Shown here one piece after another: positions 59,955 through 64,000 of a DNA stretch of 64,000 bases; within the stretch, counting starts at the first letter, position 1, and the number at the start of each line of letters is the position of its first letter. The position numbers and the translations under genes were made by a program. This stretch comes from Phorcus lineatus (lineage: Eukaryota > Mollusca > Gastropoda > Trochida > Trochidae), in the NCBI GenBank assembly GCA_921293015.1, contig OV121085.1:12859731-12923730 (forward strand), read 5' to 3'. Below the pieces are notes generated by a model, which ran no database searches, was not told the origin of the DNA, and saw only the letters and a list, made by a program, of their open reading frames with translations.

Positions 59955-61019
59955 CTGCAATAAAAGTGTATATGATTTTTGTATCCATATGGTGAAAAAT
60001 AACTAGCAACATATTCTTCAAATGTGCACATGTGCATATATCATTTTGATTTGCCAAGCATTGCTTGTTTCAGCAAGATGGACACAAATTCTTGCTCGTC
60101 AATGTTATAAGTATAAAAATAATTCATGTCACCTCTTAACTACAAATTTCTGGAATTCTATCAAAATAAAACACTTCAAGATTATTTCATGTATACATGT
60201 ATTAAAGATATGTTATTTCACTCAATTCAATTTCATGTCTTTGAACAGACCTCCCTTAATCTGAAGTTTGAATGTCAAAAGCATAAATCAAACTTGCAAA
60301 CAAAATTATAATTTCAGGACTCCAAGAAATGGCAGGTTCAATATCTCGATCATGAATGTTCTTATTAAGCTTTGATTTATCGCCAAGGAGTTCTGGCATT
60401 TAAATTTAAATTATTACCATGAAAGTTTTAATTGTGGAAATAAAGACCTCATAATTCCTCATGCACTTCTGATAAGATGGGCAAAATATAACATGACATT
60501 GAATTGACATCAGATTGCCAAATAGAATATGTAATGCTGTATTTAAAACTGGTAAAAAGTGGTAGTGAGTGCACATCCTAAAGAAGCAGTCAAGACCAAC
60601 GGAAAAAATCATTATTGGGAGTTGTCTTCTTAAGTCTACACAATTTTGGCTAATGTGGATTATTCCTGATGACCTTCAATTTTTCAACATACATTTCATG
60701 TTTATTATGAATATCAAATATTAAAAAGTAAAAGCTAAGTACCAATGTCTGTTCAGAGGGTTAATGTTAAACTGAACATAAGACAATAAAATCTATAATC
60801 TTTGAAGAAGTTTGAAAATAATTTTTAATGGCTGGTTTCGATCATTTTACTTCATCTCATCACAATTTGAGACTTAAGACTCAAGACATCATTTGATTTT
60901 TGCAATTTCTTTGGCTATACTTAAGTTTTAAAAAAGATTTAACATGAAATGATCACACAATATGATAACATTTTTTAAATTAAAACAGTGAATGGTTTGT
61001 TATTCAAAAGGAGAGTTCT
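59955..61019. other. Probable intron, nothing recognised
   Basis: AT-rich with no supported exon. Confidence 0.35.
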
Positions 61020-61640
61020 ATCGGATTTTTTTTGTGGAAACAAAATTCAAGGGGACATTCTAGTTTATATGTCTATTTTAGAAGGACTAAAATTTGGTCT
61101 GACTTCCACCCGTCGCCCTGTCCAGCATGGGTGCCCCTACCAGGAGCATGTTAGCTCCAGTTGGCATAGCTCTCAGGGTCTCTAAAGCACGCACCACCAC
61201 CACACCACGATAAGGTATTGAGTCCAGTGGTGGTGTATTGCTTTTAAAAGCATATATGAACTTTGCCAACTTCGCTCCAGACTTAGCTATCTTTACATGA
61301 CTATGACTTATCCCAGTTTAAACACGTTCCTGAGGGTAACATTTTGGTTGATTTAGATCTAACAACTAGATAAATGAGAGAGCATAGTTGGTAAAATAAA
61401 ACAAGATTGAGAAGTGAAGCAGTTCATCGGTGCTACGACCTTGAAAAGCCTTGCTACAGCATTACTTAGCATTGTTGATTAGTCTTATCATAAATCATTC
61501 GTAAATGAATGGATCTCCTATTCACTTATACATTTATAATGTAAATTGTAAATTTCATAAAAGTACAGCACCTTTTTTCAACTCATTTCCCTTCAAAACA
61601 AGATGGCTGACAAAGCCGATAGGTCAGGCTCTTTAAGGAA
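61020..61640. repeat. Dispersed repeat, copy 2
   Basis: Collinear with 21930-22340 (TTTTTTTGTGGAAACAAAATT, GGGGACATTC, ACAACTAGATAA, GAGAAGTGAAGC, ATCGGTGCTACGA, ACAAGATGGCTGAC). It has an extra GC-richer block at 61085-61260 whose minus-strand frame shows RGVVVVRALETL..GAPMLDR without a recognised domain. That block could be a remnant of the autonomous parent or a separate insert. Confidence 0.65.
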
Positions 61641-64000
61641 CCCAAGTTGTTTGTACAGTTCTATATTGGAGGAAAGGATAATTCTATTTTGAGTTTTCAG
61701 TAATACAAAATTTACAACAGTCTAATCCATAGACTGTATTTCATGACATCTATCGCTAAACCCCAAAAAATATTCTCTTGAAAAGCAAGTCTAGATTTAG
61801 ATTGAACTAATCTCATTTACTTTATAGCACTCTCAAATTTTTTAAATAAAACACAGTTTTGTTCATTTTTGTTCGAAGATCAAGTGTCCGTCGTGTGACA
61901 ATACCACTCCTAAGTCTAATGATAGATATGTACTAAAATGCCTGGCGCGTTCAAAAGGTGTTCCTATATGTAAAAAATACTTTCAAAGAATTTGTTATTT
62001 ACATTCAAGCCAGTAACTCTGTAATCTTAAACCAAACTAAACCTAAAGAACAAGTTCTTATACTCTGTTACAAAGCTTCCTCCTTACACTTCCATCCAAA
62101 ACAATCGTTGTCAAAACTCCTAGCATTAAGGTGGAATTATGTCCTGTAAAAACTGACAGCTTCCAAAGTAAATACCAATTTGTCTAATTTTAGAATTGTG
62201 TTAAACTCCTTTAATTTTTCGTATTTTTTTCAAAATAGTTCCTCACAAGAGACTTGGTATAAATATTGACACAGACCGCATAGCGCTTGAAAACCTGCCA
62301 ACAGTGTGGTGAGATATGCCTCAATGTTGGTCGTTCCTGTGTACAATGGGTGGGGATTGTAGGAGTGCTTCGTTCAATTACTGGACCATGGATTGTATAT
62401 GAGGTTTCCACTTAATCTCGAGTTTCATCCATCACCACTCGAGTCCATTTTCTTGGACTTGCAGACTCAAAAAGATGAGACCCATTATTTTTATACAATT
62501 TGAGACTGTTCGGCTGTGTTGTCTCACGTAAGATGATCAACAATATAATATCAAATTTTGTCATGCCAAAATATACCTTCTATGGTCAAAGTGTAATATA
62601 CCTAGGCTGAACAACAACTACATGATCTCTTGTGTAAAGATATGAATTTAGGGTCTGAGACAAGACTGACCTCTTAAGTAGCCGAGTCCAATATTCTGGA
62701 CCCTTTGAAGCCCTAATTGTGTAAAAACTGTATTCAGCGTAATATGCGCCCTCTCCCACTAAGCGCCCCCTTAACACATTTGCTGTTCACAAAATACTAA
62801 ACAGCCCCTTCCTGTAACTTTCTCTGTGTGATAAAGCTAGGCCGTTGAATTGAAAACATGCTCCTTGTTCAGGGATGCATTTTCAAGTTTAGTCATGCAC
62901 GTAAGCGACTGTCTTTTTATAAACAATAGGGAACAAAGTATGTGGCAGAATTTGTCCTTTAAATAATGTTTAGAATTTTATGGAAATAACAAGTGCACCC
63001 TCTTTTCATTTTCTAAGTGCCAAGAGCGCCCAATACGTCAAATACAGTTTGTGTATCTATATTGTAAAGATCAAGGAAGGTGTTTTAAGTAGGACAATTT
63101 GTTCCCTATCTGATTCTAAAATATCATCAAACCAGACCATGAGATAAATTGTAAAAACAGAAAACTAGCACCCTGCTGCCAAACCTCAAAAAATAGAATA
63201 AACTTGAATGCTTCGAACATTTGCACACTTTATCATTAGACCTTAAAGATTCGATAAACTCTGTAATTCACTTTTAGCAGGTGTGGAGTTCAACCCAATA
63301 AAACTACCTTCATTAATATCATAATTATCATTTCAAAATTGCAACTACTAAGATGAAAACACTAAAAAATGCTTAGCTATGATTTTTTCATGACCTTCAA
63401 AGGATCATCATAAATGCAATTTTTTCTTGCATGTATAATAATTTTCATGTTAAAGTCAAGATAACTATACTTATATTTCACTTCATATATTACATTGATA
63501 ATAATCTAATGTATACATGAATGATAGACATAAACAATTTGGACATCATCCTCAACACAAGGCTTTGAACCAGAGAATAGATTACTTAAGTTGAAAGAGT
63601 GCACTATTTTATACTTTTTATTCCCAAAAAACATACGATTCTAGGATATTTGTCTCGATTTTCACAACAAACAACATAAAAATCACATCTTACGTAACAT
63701 TTGTTTACTTTACACCAAAAACATACATCGCTTGGAGTTGTGGTTGTCTGATATAGGATATATCCAAACGTGTCAATACATAAAAAGCGACAAAACTAAT
63801 GCCATTAAGCTGTCTTAAACTGGAATCCAACATTTGTTTAACACATCAAACATTTTTCTTGGTTTGGTCAAAGCAGCAATCACCTTCTGAAAACACTTTT
63901 TTAATTCTGACAAGCAATTATCTTCCTGGCCAAAAACGTACACAAGGTTATAAAAATATTTTGATAATATGTCTCAACAACATGCATACGCAAACAAATA
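61641..64000. other. Non-coding AT-rich DNA, nothing recognised
   Basis: Several 60-66 codon frames are unsupported. No exon that would join to the acceptor at 59955 could be chosen with confidence. Confidence 0.35.

Overview
The window is AT-rich, intron-rich and repeat-dense animal DNA. A mollusc (lophotrochozoan) is the best guess. The support is tRNA-derived SINE heads with the TTAACGCCGC motif and the GCTTCCTTGTTTGGCGC motif, which I associate with mollusc genomes, plus abundant short foldback elements and a DIRS-type tyrosine-recombinase retrotransposon. There is no prokaryotic gene organisation: nearly all open frames of 60-100 codons look like chance or tandem-repeat frames.

Only one or two host genes are visible, all on the minus strand and as isolated exons: 59773-59954 and 53866-53987 (extracellular-looking, cysteine-rich, phases compatible with each other), then 34957-35022 and 31250-32399 (a Ser/Pro-rich cytoplasmic-looking tail, phases compatible with each other). 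Whether the two pairs belong to one gene is not proven, because no exon for a membrane segment was found between them. No family could be named.

The most interesting region is 46397-52928, a complete and apparently recent DIRS-order retrotransposon of 6.5 kb on the minus strand, lying between the two exon pairs. Its order is repeat A1 (52928-52523), gag (52439-51102), RT-RNase H in the same frame as gag behind a single UGA (51101-49455), tyrosine recombinase in the -1 frame (49593-48508), repeat B1 (48439-48085), repeat A2 (48084-47679), a 133-bp tandem array, and repeat B2 (46751-46397). A1/A2 and B1/B2 look identical, as in PAT/Ngaro-like split direct repeats. The B repeats and the array carry palindromes of the form arm-GCA-arm. 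Aligned copies show compensated base-pair changes, which suggests selected hairpins. The B1/A2 joint lies inside an 8-bp spacer between two TTATAA arms, as expected of a recombinase crossover site.

The rest is repeat landscape. Tandem arrays have periods of 74, 99, 133, 144, 235, 370, 40, 31, 55, 60 and 122 bp. There are (GA)n, (CA)n, (ACAT)n and (GGTGA)n microsatellites and a G-rich minisatellite at 14.7 kb. SINEs lie at 3.3, 5.4, 12.5, 13.4 and 57.5 kb. hAT-like MITE relatives lie at 9.2 and 39.6 kb, and foldback elements at 13.8, 38.9 and 41.7 kb. A 54-bp SINE-like insertion at 36.6 kb has a 13-bp target duplication, and its empty site is preserved in the neighbouring tandem unit.
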